Numbered from the stretch's first letter, positions 25,885 to 34,518 are shown. The stretch is DNA of 60,015 bases from Betaproteobacteria bacterium (GCA_016194935.1 JACQAO010000102.1:1-60015), one strand, 5' to 3'. Translations and numbers: made by a program. The notes: a model not told the origin generated them from the sequence alone.

Positions 25885-26472
25885 TCATCCTATCCGGGAT
25901 ACCTTGAGCAGGCGCGTAAGGTCTTTGACCATGCCTTCAGGATTGACGTCATCGTTATAGCGTAGCACCAAATTCCCCAAAGGGTCGATGAGATAAATAT
26001 GTTCGGTCAAGTCGCCGCCGCCCTTCACGGGAAACGCTGACAACCATGACGGGTCTGCCGCTCTGGCGACCAGTAAGCCGGGGTGTGCGGCAAGCAGGCT
26101 GGGATTCGGTGTGCCTGCGCCACGCAACACCCATAGACGTTCGACTCTGGGCATGTTCTCACCCTGGGCGGTACGCACCTGACGGATGTAGTACAACTTT
26201 TGCTGGCATTTTTCGTCGCAGGATGGTGACTGGATGGTGACCAGCAGCCATTTGCCGCGCAATTTTCCTGTGGGCAGGGTATTGCCGTTCAGTTCGGTCA
26301 GCACACCCTGCGGCAGCGGGCGGATCTCCAGCAGCTCGCCGTGGTTCATCCCGCTCTGCGGACGCCAGTTCAGATAGACCAGGTATGCAGCAATAAATGG
26401 CAGCGCACTGATTGCCGCCATCAGCCAAATCGTTCTGCTCGTACTGCTCGTACTTTTCTTACTATTCTTCAT
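25885..26472 (-). CDS. Sco-like membrane-anchored protein of the cox assembly operon
   Basis: 195 aa. An N-terminal membrane anchor ([20 protein letters not shown]) is followed by a periplasmic thioredoxin-like domain. It carries a CxxxC at [12 protein letters not shown] and a later His in [18 protein letters not shown], the same layout as the copper site of Sco proteins and of the sco1 product in this operon. Usually annotated only as a conserved transmembrane protein. A role in thiol redox or copper handling during oxidase assembly is inferred. It overlaps the end of SURF1 by 11 bases. Confidence 0.75.
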   Translation of the reverse strand: MKNSKKSTSSTSRTIWLMAAISALPFIAAYLVYLNWRPQSGMNHGELLEIRPLPQGVLTELNGNTLPTGKLRGKWLLVTIQSPSCDEKCQQKLYYIRQVRTAQGENMPRVERLWVLRGAGTPNPSLLAAHPGLLVARAADPSWLSAFPVKGGGDLTEHIYLIDPLGNLVLRYNDDVNPEGMVKDLTRLLKVSRIG

Positions 26473-27187
26473 CCACTGATCCTTTTTTCTTGAAAAAATA
26501 GTAAGCCCACAGGAAGGCGGTGAGAACGGCTAAAGCAAACCACTGAAATGCGTAACCCAGGTTTCTTTCGGCCCCCGAATCCGGGGTAATCTGCGCTCGC
26601 GCCAAACCGTCTGCCGCATCATCCGCTTGCCAGATAACCGTCGGCTGCAACTTTAATCCGGACCATTTGGCAAATCTTTCGATGGTGATATTTTCCCAGA
26701 TTCTGCCTTCACGATAGGTCGCACTGAGCTCCTTGAAATGCATGCTGGGGATTAACGCTACCCCGCTGACTTCAACACTGCCGCGCGGCGTCCTGATTAC
26801 CGGCAGCCGCGCCCGGTCAAAGCCGGCGTTAACCCAGCCGCGATTCACCAGGATGCACACCTCGCCGCCCTCGAGCCGCAACGGCATATACACCAGATAA
26901 CCCACCTGGCCTTGGCGCACCTGGTTATCCAGAAAGACCAGATCGTCCGGCAACCATTCTCCCCTGGCGCTAACCTGGCGATAGTTGATCTGTTCCGCAT
27001 TGATCAGGGCAGCGCTGATATGAATCGGGGATAGCCTGGATTGTCTGGCAAAATTTTCCGCCTGCGCTTCTTTCATGCTGGCGCGCTCAAGCTGCCAGCG
27101 GCCAAGCGATACCGTCAGTGCAATCACCAGAACGGCGGCAAGCGCCGGCCAGAATTGTCTTGCGCCCAGGCTCACGGGTTCCGCCAC
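26462..27187 (-). CDS. SURF1-family cytochrome oxidase assembly protein
   Basis: 241 aa. SURF1 topology: an N-terminal helix (FWPALAAVLVIALTVSLGRWQLERA, with the GxWQLxRA signature), a periplasmic domain with VFLDNQVRQGQVGYLVYMPL and CILVNRGWV, and a C-terminal helix (NLGYAFQWFALAVLTAF). SURF1 helps insert heme a3 into subunit I. First gene of the assembly operon; divergent from the DUF2909 gene, so the short gap between them holds both promoters. Confidence 0.9.
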   Translation of the reverse strand: MAEPVSLGARQFWPALAAVLVIALTVSLGRWQLERASMKEAQAENFARQSRLSPIHISAALINAEQINYRQVSARGEWLPDDLVFLDNQVRQGQVGYLVYMPLRLEGGEVCILVNRGWVNAGFDRARLPVIRTPRGSVEVSGVALIPSMHFKELSATYREGRIWENITIERFAKWSGLKLQPTVIWQADDAADGLARAQITPDSGAERNLGYAFQWFALAVLTAFLWAYYFFKKKGSVDEE

Positions 27188-27247
27188 GCACTACCCAGCC
27201 TGCCTTTGGATGCGCTAGACTGCTCGGTCTTCATGAAAGGATTTGCT

Positions 27248-27442
27248 GTGAGATACATCGTGATCGTACTGCTGTTGCTCATCTTCGCCAGTCTGGGTTC
27301 GGCACTGTTCTTCCTGTTTTCCGACAAATCCGGCTCCGACAGAACGGTCAAGGCGCTCACCATTCGCATCAGTCTGTCGATCCTGCTGTTCCTCATGCTG
27401 ATGGCCGGATACTTCTTCGGATTCATCCACAAGCAATTGTAA
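27248..27442 (+). CDS. Twin-transmembrane protein (DUF2909)
   Basis: 64 aa with two membrane helices (IVIVLLLLIFASLGSALFF and SILLFLMLMAGYFFGFI) around a short polar loop containing DKSGSDRTVKALTIR. This fits DUF2909, found beside cytochrome oxidase genes in betaproteobacteria. GTG 27248 is preferred because AAAGGA lies six bases upstream; ATG 27233 in the same frame would add five residues. Function unknown; oxidase assembly or stability is a guess from context. Confidence 0.8.
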   Translation: MRYIVIVLLLLIFASLGSALFFLFSDKSGSDRTVKALTIRISLSILLFLMLMAGYFFGFIHKQL

Positions 27443-27452
27443 CCTTGGCAAA

Positions 27453-27481
27453 AAAGGCGCCGCACTTTGTGCGGCGCCTTT
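27453..27481. terminator. Bidirectional rho-independent-type terminator
   Basis: A 13-bp perfect stem (27453-27465 with 27469-27481) around a TTT loop, with GGCGCCGCAC as its GC core. The A's on the left arm and T's on the right give a short T run in both directions. It lies between the convergent DUF2909 gene (plus) and coxC (minus) and can serve both. Confidence 0.85.
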
Positions 27482-27520
27482 AGTCTGGTCAAGCGTCCGG
27501 TCAAGCTGCGTGGCGGCGGC

Positions 27521-28369
27521 TTACAGCCAGTAAACCACCACGAACAACAGCAGCCACACCACATCGACGAAGTGCCAGTACCAGGCTACCGCTTCGAAGG
27601 CGAAGTGGTGATCCGGCTTGAAATGGCCCGCCAGCACGCGGAACAGGATTACGGTCAGCATCGTTACACCGATCGTCACATGAAAGCCGTGAAAGCCGGT
27701 CAACATGAAAAAGGTAGTGCCGTAGATCCCCGTGGTCAGCTTCAGGTTCATTTCCGCATACGCATGCGAATACTCGAAAACCTGCAAGGACATGAAGGTC
27801 GCGCCTAATGCGATAGTCAGTATCAAGCCCAGGATGAGTTGAGTGCGCTTGTTCTTGAGCAGGCCCCAGTGCGCCCAGGTCAAAGTGGCGCCGGAAGAAA
27901 GCAGCAACAAGGTATTGATGGCCGGAATGCCCATGGCCTCCATCGGACTGAAGCTTCCCTTGAAACCCGGCCCGGCGCTGGGCCACACTGCCGTAAAGTC
28001 CGGCCAGAGCAACTGACCGTCGATGCTGGCAAGGCTAGGCACTGAAAGCGTCCGCGTGTAGAACAGCGCGCCGAAGAAGGCGGCGAAAAACATGACTTCA
28101 GAAAAAATGAACCAACTCATTGCCCAGCGGAAAGAGGAGTCGACCCGCTTGTTGTAGAGCCCACCCTCTGATTCGCGGATGACCGTGCGGAACCAGCCGG
28201 TCATCATAAAAACCAATGTGGCGAACCCGCCCAGAACCACCAGCGGTCCGGGGCTGTAGCCATTCACCCACAGCACCGCTCCGGCAGCCAGCAGCAGCAG
28301 CGCCGTAGCCGCCACCAGGGGCCAGTAGGAAGGACTGGGTACGTAATAATAAGGTTCTTGATGCGTCAT
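27521..28369 (-). CDS. ctaE: Cytochrome c oxidase subunit III
   Basis: 282 aa with seven membrane helices. Typical segments: YYYVPSPSYWPLVAATALLL, FRWAMSWFIFSEVMFFAAFF, and TGFHGFHVTIGVTMLTVILF. The C-terminal FEAVAWYWHFVDVVWLLLF is the family signature. Structural subunit of the aa3 oxidase that stabilises subunit I and its proton uptake path. Last gene of the coxB-coxA-small protein-ctaG-DUF2970-coxC operon, closed by the hairpin at 27453-27481. Confidence 0.95.
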   Translation of the reverse strand: MTHQEPYYYVPSPSYWPLVAATALLLLAAGAVLWVNGYSPGPLVVLGGFATLVFMMTGWFRTVIRESEGGLYNKRVDSSFRWAMSWFIFSEVMFFAAFFGALFYTRTLSVPSLASIDGQLLWPDFTAVWPSAGPGFKGSFSPMEAMGIPAINTLLLLSSGATLTWAHWGLLKNKRTQLILGLILTIALGATFMSLQVFEYSHAYAEMNLKLTTGIYGTTFFMLTGFHGFHVTIGVTMLTVILFRVLAGHFKPDHHFAFEAVAWYWHFVDVVWLLLFVVVYWL

Positions 28370-28382
28370 TAAATTTCTCCTC

Positions 28383-28607
28383 TCAATTTGCAGCTCCGTG
28401 GCTCGTTACGATAACCCTGACCACCAGCACCAGCACCAGTACAAATACCGCGCCACCCAAAATACCCGCCGCCACAATCTGCAACGGCGTCAGTTTCAGC
28501 GCATCCTGTTCGCCATGATGCCGCCGGCGTACCCCGAAAAACGCCCAGAAAATTGACTTTGCCGCTTCCAGAAAACTGGCGTGCCGCTCAGTCGGCGGCG
28601 CACTCAT
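28383..28607 (-). CDS. DUF2970 small membrane protein
   Basis: 74 aa with one C-terminal membrane helix (VAAGILGGAVFVLVLVLVV) preceded by FLEAAKSIFWAFFGVRRR, the DUF2970 signature. Its ATG overlaps the ctaG stop (ATGA), showing translational coupling. Found between ctaG and coxC in betaproteobacteria; biochemical role unknown. Confidence 0.85.
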   Translation of the reverse strand: MSAPPTERHASFLEAAKSIFWAFFGVRRRHHGEQDALKLTPLQIVAAGILGGAVFVLVLVLVVRVIVTSHGAAN

Positions 28608-29164
28608 GATCCAACCTGTGCAGCCTTGCTCGCCGAGCGCTTATTCCCCTCAACCTCGAAGAACGTATAAGACAGGGTGATCGTGCCTACGTCTCTGGGC
28701 AGAGCCGGATCGACTACGAATACCACCGGCATGCGACGGCGTTCGCCCGCCGCCAGCGTTTGTTTCTCGAAACAGAAACAACTGAGTTTTTTGAAAAATT
28801 CTCCGGCGAGCGGCGGGCCGTAACTGGGGATCGCCTGCCCGGTCACCGCTTCATTTCTGGTGTTCACCACCTCAAACTCGGCCTGGGAAATTTCGCCAGG
28901 ATGCACCGTCATGTGTGATTGCAAGGGGCGAAATTTCCAGGGCATGTCATGTACGTTCGCATCAAACTCGACATCCACCGAGCGACTGGTGTCGACTTGC
29001 GTATTCGTCGGAGCGTCAGTCAAGTTAACCTGGTTCAACCCGGACAGGCTGCAGAACACCGAATAAAGCGGAACCAAGGCGTAGCCAAAACCGAACATGA
29101 GCGTCGAAAACAGGGCAAGCCAGATGAAGGTCTTGCGGCTGTTGATAGGGGCCGGCGCACTCAT
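28604..29164 (-). CDS. ctaG: Cytochrome oxidase assembly protein CtaG/Cox11
   Basis: 186 aa. A single N-terminal anchor (TFIWLALFSTLMFGFGYALV) and a periplasmic beta domain. The copper-binding Cys pair is in KLSCFCFEKQTL (CFCFE signature). Cox11 delivers copper to the CuB site of subunit I. It follows the small assembly protein by a few bases and overlaps the DUF2970 start. Confidence 0.93.
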   Translation of the reverse strand: MSAPAPINSRKTFIWLALFSTLMFGFGYALVPLYSVFCSLSGLNQVNLTDAPTNTQVDTSRSVDVEFDANVHDMPWKFRPLQSHMTVHPGEISQAEFEVVNTRNEAVTGQAIPSYGPPLAGEFFKKLSCFCFEKQTLAAGERRRMPVVFVVDPALPRDVGTITLSYTFFEVEGNKRSASKAAQVGS

Positions 29165-29169
29165 TGTCT

Positions 29170-29313
29170 CTAAAGCCAGTAACGCTGCAAAATGGACCCT
29201 GCGTAAATCGCCAGCGCCACAGCACCCAGCAGCAAGCCAACCCGCAGATTGCTGCGGCCCTGCGGGTTGCGCTGCGGCGCATGCCGCTCAGTAGTATTCT
29301 TGTCGGGACTCAT
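29170..29313 (-). CDS. Cytochrome oxidase small assembly protein
   Basis: 47 aa; the start ATG (29313) overlaps the coxA stop TGA (29312-29310), so it is translationally coupled. A polar N-terminal half ends in NPQGRSNLRVGL, followed by one membrane helix (GLLLGAVALAIYAGSIL) and a short tail (QRYWL). It occupies the place, size and topology of the small proteins annotated this way between coxA and ctaG in betaproteobacteria. A longer frame from 29370 lies inside coxA and is not the start. Confidence 0.8.
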   Translation of the reverse strand: MSPDKNTTERHAPQRNPQGRSNLRVGLLLGAVALAIYAGSILQRYWL

Positions 29314-30902
29314 TTGACGTGGGGCTGCGTTTCCCAGGTATGGTACGGCGCTGGCGAGGGAACATCCCATTCCAGCCCCTCGGCGCCTTCCCAGGGCTTG
29401 GCGGCGGCTTTCGGCCCGCCTCTGACGCAGGTAATGGCGATGTACAGGAACAGCAGTTGCGACAGCCCCAGGCCGAATGCGCCTAACGATGAAATCCTGT
29501 TGAACTCAGCGAACTGCAAGGCGTAATCAGGAACCCGCCGCGGCATGCCGGCCAGGCCCAGGAAGTGCTGAACGAAGAAGGTCATGTTGAAGAAAATCAG
29601 GGTGAGCCAGAAATGTATCTTGCCCAGTTTTTCGTTGTACATGTGGCCGGTCCATTTCGGCAACCAGTAATAGGCGCCGGCATAGGCCGAAAACAAAGCC
29701 CCGGCCACCATGGTGTAATGGAAGTGCGCCACCACGTAGTAGGTATCCTGCATTTGCACATCCACCGGGGTCATTGCCAGCACCAGACCGGAAAACCCTC
29801 CCATGGTAAACAGGAAGATAAAGCCGAGGGCAAACAGCATCGGGGTCTCGAAAGTCAGATGCCCGCGCCACATCGTGGCAACCCAGTTGAATACTTTCAC
29901 TCCGGTTGGGACTGCGATCAACATGGTGGCATACATGAAATAGAGCTGCCCGGCCACCGGCATGCCAGTGGTATACATGTGGTGGCCCCAGACGAAGAAC
30001 GACAGGATGGCGATCGAAGAAGTGGCATAAACCATCGATGCGTAGCCGAACAGCCGCTTGCGCGAAAAAGTGGAGATCACCTGGGAAATTATGCCGAATC
30101 CGGGCAATATGACGATATATACTTCGGGGTGGCCAAAGAACCAGAATACATGCTGGAACAACACCGGATCGCCCCCGCCTGCAGCGCTAAAGAAGCTCGT
30201 GCCGAAATGCCGGTCTGTCAGCAACATTGTCACCGCACCGGCGAACACCGGCATGACGGCGATGATCAAATAAGCGGTAATCAGCCATGTCCAGGCGAAC
30301 ATGGGCATCTTCATCATGGTCATGCCCGGCGCGCGCAAATTGAGGATGGTGGTGATGATGTTGATCGAGCCCAGGATCGACGAAATGCCGAGAATGTGAA
30401 TCGCAAAAATCGCCATGTCCATGCCCATGCCCATTTGTATCGAGAGCGGCGGGTAAAGGGTCCAGCCCACGCCCGGCGCTCCGCCCGGAACAAACAGTGA
30501 AGTCACCAGCAGCAGGCTGGCGGGCGGCAGCAGCCAGAAACTCATATTGTTGAGACGGCCGAACGCCATATCCGCAGCGCCGATCTGCAAGGGGAGCATC
30601 CAGTTTGCGAGGCCCACGAAGACCGGCATGATCGCGCCAAACACCATGATCAGGCCATGCAGTGTGGTGAGCTGATTGAAGCGCTCCGGCTCGACAATTT
30701 GCAGCCCCGGCTGGAACAACTCGGCGCGGATGGTCATCGCCATCATGCCGCCAACTATAAACATGGCGAAGCTGAACCACAGGTACATCGTACCGATATC
30801 CTTGTGGTTGGTGGTCGTTACCCAGCGCATCAGGCCGCTGGGGTGATGCGCGCCGTGACCATGCCCATGTGGTTCAGCGAGTCCGTTTGCCGTTGCTTCC
30901 AT
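29310..30902 (-). CDS. ctaD: Cytochrome c oxidase subunit I (aa3 type)
   Basis: 530 aa with 12 membrane helices; catalytic subunit holding heme a, heme a3 and CuB. Recognised by WVTTTNHKDIGTMYLWFSF, the heme a ligand region LTTLHGLIMVFG, and the CuB and Tyr cross-link region FWFFGHPEVYIVILPGFG. HHMYTTG gives further CuB His ligands, and VVAHFHYTMVAGALF the heme a3/a ligands. The HPEVY motif marks a type A oxidase. It is 45 bases downstream of coxB. Confidence 0.96.
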   Translation of the reverse strand: MEATANGLAEPHGHGHGAHHPSGLMRWVTTTNHKDIGTMYLWFSFAMFIVGGMMAMTIRAELFQPGLQIVEPERFNQLTTLHGLIMVFGAIMPVFVGLANWMLPLQIGAADMAFGRLNNMSFWLLPPASLLLVTSLFVPGGAPGVGWTLYPPLSIQMGMGMDMAIFAIHILGISSILGSINIITTILNLRAPGMTMMKMPMFAWTWLITAYLIIAVMPVFAGAVTMLLTDRHFGTSFFSAAGGGDPVLFQHVFWFFGHPEVYIVILPGFGIISQVISTFSRKRLFGYASMVYATSSIAILSFFVWGHHMYTTGMPVAGQLYFMYATMLIAVPTGVKVFNWVATMWRGHLTFETPMLFALGFIFLFTMGGFSGLVLAMTPVDVQMQDTYYVVAHFHYTMVAGALFSAYAGAYYWLPKWTGHMYNEKLGKIHFWLTLIFFNMTFFVQHFLGLAGMPRRVPDYALQFAEFNRISSLGAFGLGLSQLLFLYIAITCVRGGPKAAAKPWEGAEGLEWDVPSPAPYHTWETQPHVK

Positions 30903-30947
30903 CGTCTTCTCCTGTATTCAATTAACCTGCTGATCACGCCAGCGCGA

Positions 30948-32087
30948 TCAGCGCGCAGCCTTGATTTCCGAAGGCTGCACAATATCCCCTGTCTTGTTGC
31001 TCCAGGTGTTACGTTCGTACGTAATCACCGCAGCAATATCCGCATCCGACAACTGTTTTCCAAAAGCCGCCATGGCGGTGCCGGGACGGCCGCCCACAAC
31101 AGTCTTGATATGCTCGGCTTTGGGGCCGGTGGCGACTTTCGAGCCGTCCAACGCCGGGAAGGCGGGCGGCAGTCCTTTGCCGGTGGGTTGGTGGCAAGCC
31201 GCGCAGTTCTGCGCGTACACCGCAGCGCCGCGTTTCAGCAGCTCCGGCATGGTCCACACTTTGTTCGGATCATCGGCCTCGGCGGCCATTTTCTTCTTCT
31301 GCTCATCCACCCAGGCCGTGTATTTGTCCTGGGAAACCACTTCCACGACGATCGGCATGAAGCCGTGGCCCTGGCCGCACAATTCGCTGCACTGTCCGCG
31401 GAACACGCCTTCCCTGTCGGCACGGAACCAGGTATCGCGGATGAAGCCGGGAACCGCATCCTGCTTGACCGCGAATGCCGGCACGGACCAAGAATGGATG
31501 ACATCATTGGCCGTCGTCAGTATGCGGATTTTTTTATTCACCGGAACAACGAGAGAGTTGTTAACCTCCAGCAGATAGTGTTCATCCTTGGGCGCCTTGT
31601 TATGAATCTGATCCTGGGGCGTCGACAATACGCTGAGGAACTTGATGCCCTCGCCTTCTCCCCTGAGGTAATCGTATCCCCACTTCCACTGGTAGCCGGT
31701 CACCTTGACGGTAATGTCGGGACTGGATGTATCCCGCATGTCCAGCAGAGCTTCGGTTACAGGCCAGACCATGATCACCAGAATGATAAATGGCACTACT
31801 GTCCATATCACTTCGACCTTGGTGCTCTCGTGAAAAGTCGCCAGTTTGCCGCCCTGGGATTTGCGATGCCTGAACACCGAGTAGAACATGACCCCGAACA
31901 CGGCGACGAAGATGATGGTGCACACCCACATCATCCAGATGTGCATGTCATATACTTCCCGGGCCATCTTCGTTGCCGGCTCCTGGAAGTTGAATTTGTA
32001 TTCGGCCTGCGCCAAACCCGACACTGCCGCAAGAACTAAAAGCCCCGCCAGTCGTGGGACGCTAGCCCACCGCGCTTGCTTGGTCAT
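30948..32087 (-). CDS. ctaC: Cytochrome c oxidase subunit II with fused cytochrome c domain
   Basis: 379 aa from ATG 32087; a longer frame upstream crosses the leader. Signal peptide (RLAGLLVLAAVSGLAQAEY), two membrane helices, then the cupredoxin domain with the CuA ligands in CSELCGQGHGFMPI. A C-terminal cytochrome c domain carries the heme attachment site CAACH at AAVYAQNCAACHQPTGKG and a distal KTVVGGRPGTAMAAF segment. The fused heme makes it caa3-like. First gene of the operon; a promoter and a leader hairpin lie upstream. Confidence 0.95.
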   Translation of the reverse strand: MTKQARWASVPRLAGLLVLAAVSGLAQAEYKFNFQEPATKMAREVYDMHIWMMWVCTIIFVAVFGVMFYSVFRHRKSQGGKLATFHESTKVEVIWTVVPFIILVIMVWPVTEALLDMRDTSSPDITVKVTGYQWKWGYDYLRGEGEGIKFLSVLSTPQDQIHNKAPKDEHYLLEVNNSLVVPVNKKIRILTTANDVIHSWSVPAFAVKQDAVPGFIRDTWFRADREGVFRGQCSELCGQGHGFMPIVVEVVSQDKYTAWVDEQKKKMAAEADDPNKVWTMPELLKRGAAVYAQNCAACHQPTGKGLPPAFPALDGSKVATGPKAEHIKTVVGGRPGTAMAAFGKQLSDADIAAVITYERNTWSNKTGDIVQPSEIKAAR

Positions 32088-32128
32088 GTTGTTTAACCTC
32101 GTTGGATATGTATTCAAAAACTGTCCCC

Positions 32129-32147
32129 TCGCCGCTACAGGCGGCGA
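32129..32147 (-). promoter_or_regulatory. Leader hairpin in the 5' region of coxB
   Basis: A perfect 7-bp stem TCGCCGC/GCGGCGA with a 5-base loop (32129-32135 and 32141-32147), about 40 bases upstream of the coxB start, inside the predicted leader. There is no T tract, so mRNA stabilisation or a protein site is more likely than termination. Confidence 0.45.
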
Positions 32148-32226
32148 TTTTCGCATTCGTGCTTTCACAATTGGTATCCCGGGGATGACTCACCCGGAAC
32201 ACAGCGCAATCGGCTGGTCTGCGCCG

Positions 32227-32255
32227 GTTATACCGACGACCGAAGACCAACTCAA
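32227..32255 (-). promoter_or_regulatory. Sigma-70-type promoter for the cox operon
   Basis: On the minus strand: -35 TTGAGT (32255-32250), a 17-base spacer, and -10 TATAAC (32232-32227). Agreement with TTGACA/TATAAT is 4/6 and 5/6. It would start transcription about 130 bases upstream of coxB and give a leader containing the hairpin at 32129-32147. Confidence 0.65.
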
Positions 32256-32441
32256 GATACGCAGGCTGTCCTCACTACTCAACATGTCCTCGCTTACGAC
32301 ACCTGTCCGCCTCAACCACGCGTACGGTGTATCGTGTCTGCAATGCCGCTATGGCTTCGCCCGCCTACTCCAGCAACCGAAGCAGCGGAAATTTATCACA
32401 GGCTGGCCCGATCTTCAACTGCTTTGAGAATTGTCGAGCGC

Positions 32442-33806
32442 TTATTTTTTGATTTCAACCGCTGCGCCAAGCGCTTTCAGCAGCAGTTCGTGTATCCCGC
32501 CGAAGCCGCCGTTGCTCATTGCCAGCACCTGATCACCGGCCCGCACTTCCGCCGTGATCGCAGCAATCAGTTCGCCCATGTCATCGAAAACATGCGTCTT
32601 GCTTTTGATCGGCGCGAGCGCCTGGCTCACATCCCATCCCAGGTTACGGGCGTAGCAGTACACCAAATCTGCGCCCGCCAGACTGGCTGGCAACTGTGCT
32701 TTCATGCTGCCCAGCTTCATGGTGTTGGAACGCGGCTCGAGTAGCGCGATGATGCGTTTGCTCCCGACCCGTCCGCGCAAGCCTTCAATGGTCGCCGCAA
32801 TTGCGGTCGGATGATGGGCAAAGTCGTCATACACCGTCACGTCCCGCGCCGTCCCCCGAACCTCCAGACGCCGCTTGACGCCCTTGAATTTCTTTAACGC
32901 CTGCAACGCAAACTCCGGCGGCACGCCCGCATGACGTGCTGCGGCAATCGCTGCGACCGCATTGGCGCGATTATGCTTGCCCGGCAAACTTAGTGTCGTG
33001 CTGCCGATCTCCCGGCCATTCAGGCTCACCGCAAACGCCCCGTCGCCAACAGCTTCACCGGCTTGCCAGCCCTCGGCAGCATTGAACCACTCCAGCGGAG
33101 TCCAGCAACCCCGCGTTAACACACGCTGCAACGACGCTTCGGCGGCATTCGCCAGAATCAGGCCGTTGTTCGGAAGCGTTCGTACTAAATGATGAAATTG
33201 CGTCTCAATCGCCGCAAGATCAACGAAGATGTCTGCATGATCGAACTCAAGGTTATTCAGTATCAGGGTGCGCGGGCGGTAATGGATGAACTTTGAGCGT
33301 TTATCGCAAAATGCCGTGTCGTACTCGTCCGCCTCAATCACGAAGAACGGCGAATCCGTCAATCGCGCCGATACCCCGAAGTCCTGCGGTACGCCGCCTA
33401 CCAGGAAACCGGGGTTCAATCCGGCGTCTTCCAGAATCCACGTCAGCAGTGCGGTGGTGGTGGTTTTGCCGTGGGTGCCGGCGACCCCCAGCACCCATTT
33501 ACCTTGCAGAATATGCTCAGCCAGCCACTGCGGGCCGGAAACAAAAGGCAGATTGCGGGCAAGGATTTCTTCCAGTAAAGGATTACCGCGTGAAATTGCA
33601 TTGCCGACGACGAAAAGATCAACTTCCAGATCGGCCTGATCGGCGCCATAACCCTCGGTCAGCGTGATTCCCTGCTGCTCCAGCTGGCTGCTCATCGGCG
33701 GATAGACATTGGCGTCGCAACCGCTCACCTGATGCCCGGCAGCGCGCGCCAGCAGCGCAATCCCGCCCATGAAGGCGCCGCAAATACCGAGAATATGAAT
33801 GTGCAT
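32442..33806 (-). CDS. mpl: UDP-MurNAc:L-alanyl-gamma-D-glutamyl-meso-DAP ligase
   Basis: 454 aa from the ATG at 33806 (MHIHILGICG). The frame also allows 33815. Mur-ligase three-domain architecture: N-terminal Rossmann motif HIHILGICGAFMGGIALLAR, ATP loop GVAGTHGKTTTTALLTWIL, and the C-terminal domain with VYDDFAHHPTAIAATI. The GICGAFMGG and DDFAHHP versions distinguish Mpl from MurC. It recycles the murein tripeptide in the cytoplasm. Divergent from the gene at 33880. Confidence 0.94.
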   Translation of the reverse strand: MHIHILGICGAFMGGIALLARAAGHQVSGCDANVYPPMSSQLEQQGITLTEGYGADQADLEVDLFVVGNAISRGNPLLEEILARNLPFVSGPQWLAEHILQGKWVLGVAGTHGKTTTTALLTWILEDAGLNPGFLVGGVPQDFGVSARLTDSPFFVIEADEYDTAFCDKRSKFIHYRPRTLILNNLEFDHADIFVDLAAIETQFHHLVRTLPNNGLILANAAEASLQRVLTRGCWTPLEWFNAAEGWQAGEAVGDGAFAVSLNGREIGSTTLSLPGKHNRANAVAAIAAARHAGVPPEFALQALKKFKGVKRRLEVRGTARDVTVYDDFAHHPTAIAATIEGLRGRVGSKRIIALLEPRSNTMKLGSMKAQLPASLAGADLVYCYARNLGWDVSQALAPIKSKTHVFDDMGELIAAITAEVRAGDQVLAMSNGGFGGIHELLLKALGAAVEIKK

Positions 33807-33879
33807 GACAGGCAATACCGTGGGCGTCGCGGGCTGTGTAGAATGGCGCAGAATTATAGTCGATCACCCGGCGCCCGCC

Positions 33880-34518
33880 ATGCCACGCAACCCCAGCCGC
33901 GCCAGACCTGCCAAACACCTCCGCCATGCCGAGGCAATGCGACGCGATATTGCCAACCTGGCCGCGCGCCTGATGGCCGAGGACGGCGTTTCCAGCTACA
34001 GCCTTGCCAAGCGCAAAGCCGCCAAACAGTTGGGGGCGCCGGACAGCGAGGCTCTGCCGGCCAATCCGGAAATCGAAGCCGCGCTGCACACCTATCTCGC
34101 ACTCTACCAGGGAGACGAATTGCACGAGCGCCTCACTCTGCTGCGGCGTGAAGCCCTGGAGTTGATGCGCTTGCTGGCAGTGTTCAATCCCTACCTGACC
34201 GGCCCGGTGCTGGATGGGACCGCCGGTCGCTACGCCGAAGCAGAGATCGAGTTGTTCGCCGACAGCGCCAAAGATGTCGAGATCTTCCTCCTGGAACGCA
34301 ACTTCTGCTTCGAACCTGCCGACATCCGCCACGCTGAACTGCCGCATGGCGCACATCGGCCCGAAGCCCGTTTACGGCTTGAGGGCAAAACCGCAACAGT
34401 GCAGTTAGCCATCTATCCCTATATCCTGGAACGCATGCGCCGCCGCAATCCGCACACTGGCCAGGTTCCCGGTCGGGCAGGCGTGGATACCGTCGCCGCA
34501 TTACTGGAGTCGCCTTGA
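33880..34518 (+). CDS. Conserved betaproteobacterial protein, nucleotidyltransferase-like
   Basis: 212 aa from ATG 33880. The N-terminal half is helical and charged (RRDIANLAARLMAEDGVSSY, SLAKRKAAKQLGAP), with PANPEIEAALHTYLALYQGD. The C-terminal half has FNPYLTGPVLDGTAGRYAEA and ELFADSAKDVEIFLLERNFCF, resembling a minimal nucleotidyltransferase fold with acidic residues. I recall relatives being mislabelled as UDP-N-acetylmuramate-alanine ligase because of position; no Mur-ligase motif is present. Real function unknown. It overlaps the start of tlpA. Confidence 0.7.
   Translation: MPRNPSRARPAKHLRHAEAMRRDIANLAARLMAEDGVSSYSLAKRKAAKQLGAPDSEALPANPEIEAALHTYLALYQGDELHERLTLLRREALELMRLLAVFNPYLTGPVLDGTAGRYAEAEIELFADSAKDVEIFLLERNFCFEPADIRHAELPHGAHRPEARLRLEGKTATVQLAIYPYILERMRRRNPHTGQVPGRAGVDTVAALLESP

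Larger units (their letters stand above)
32088..32441. other. Intergenic region between mpl and coxB
   Basis: 354 bases. It contains the cox promoter and leader hairpin listed separately. The rest, up to the mpl stop, shows no credible gene and no clear terminator for mpl. Confidence 0.5.

Noticed and set aside
29565..30500. 311-codon plus-strand frame opposite coxA
   Set aside because: It is the antisense of a strongly conserved subunit I gene, is His/Gln/Arg-rich without domains, and has no ribosome site.
30657..32039. 460-codon plus-strand frame across coxA and coxB
   Set aside because: It lies antisense to two certain genes and their spacer; the composition is typical of GC-rich shadow frames.
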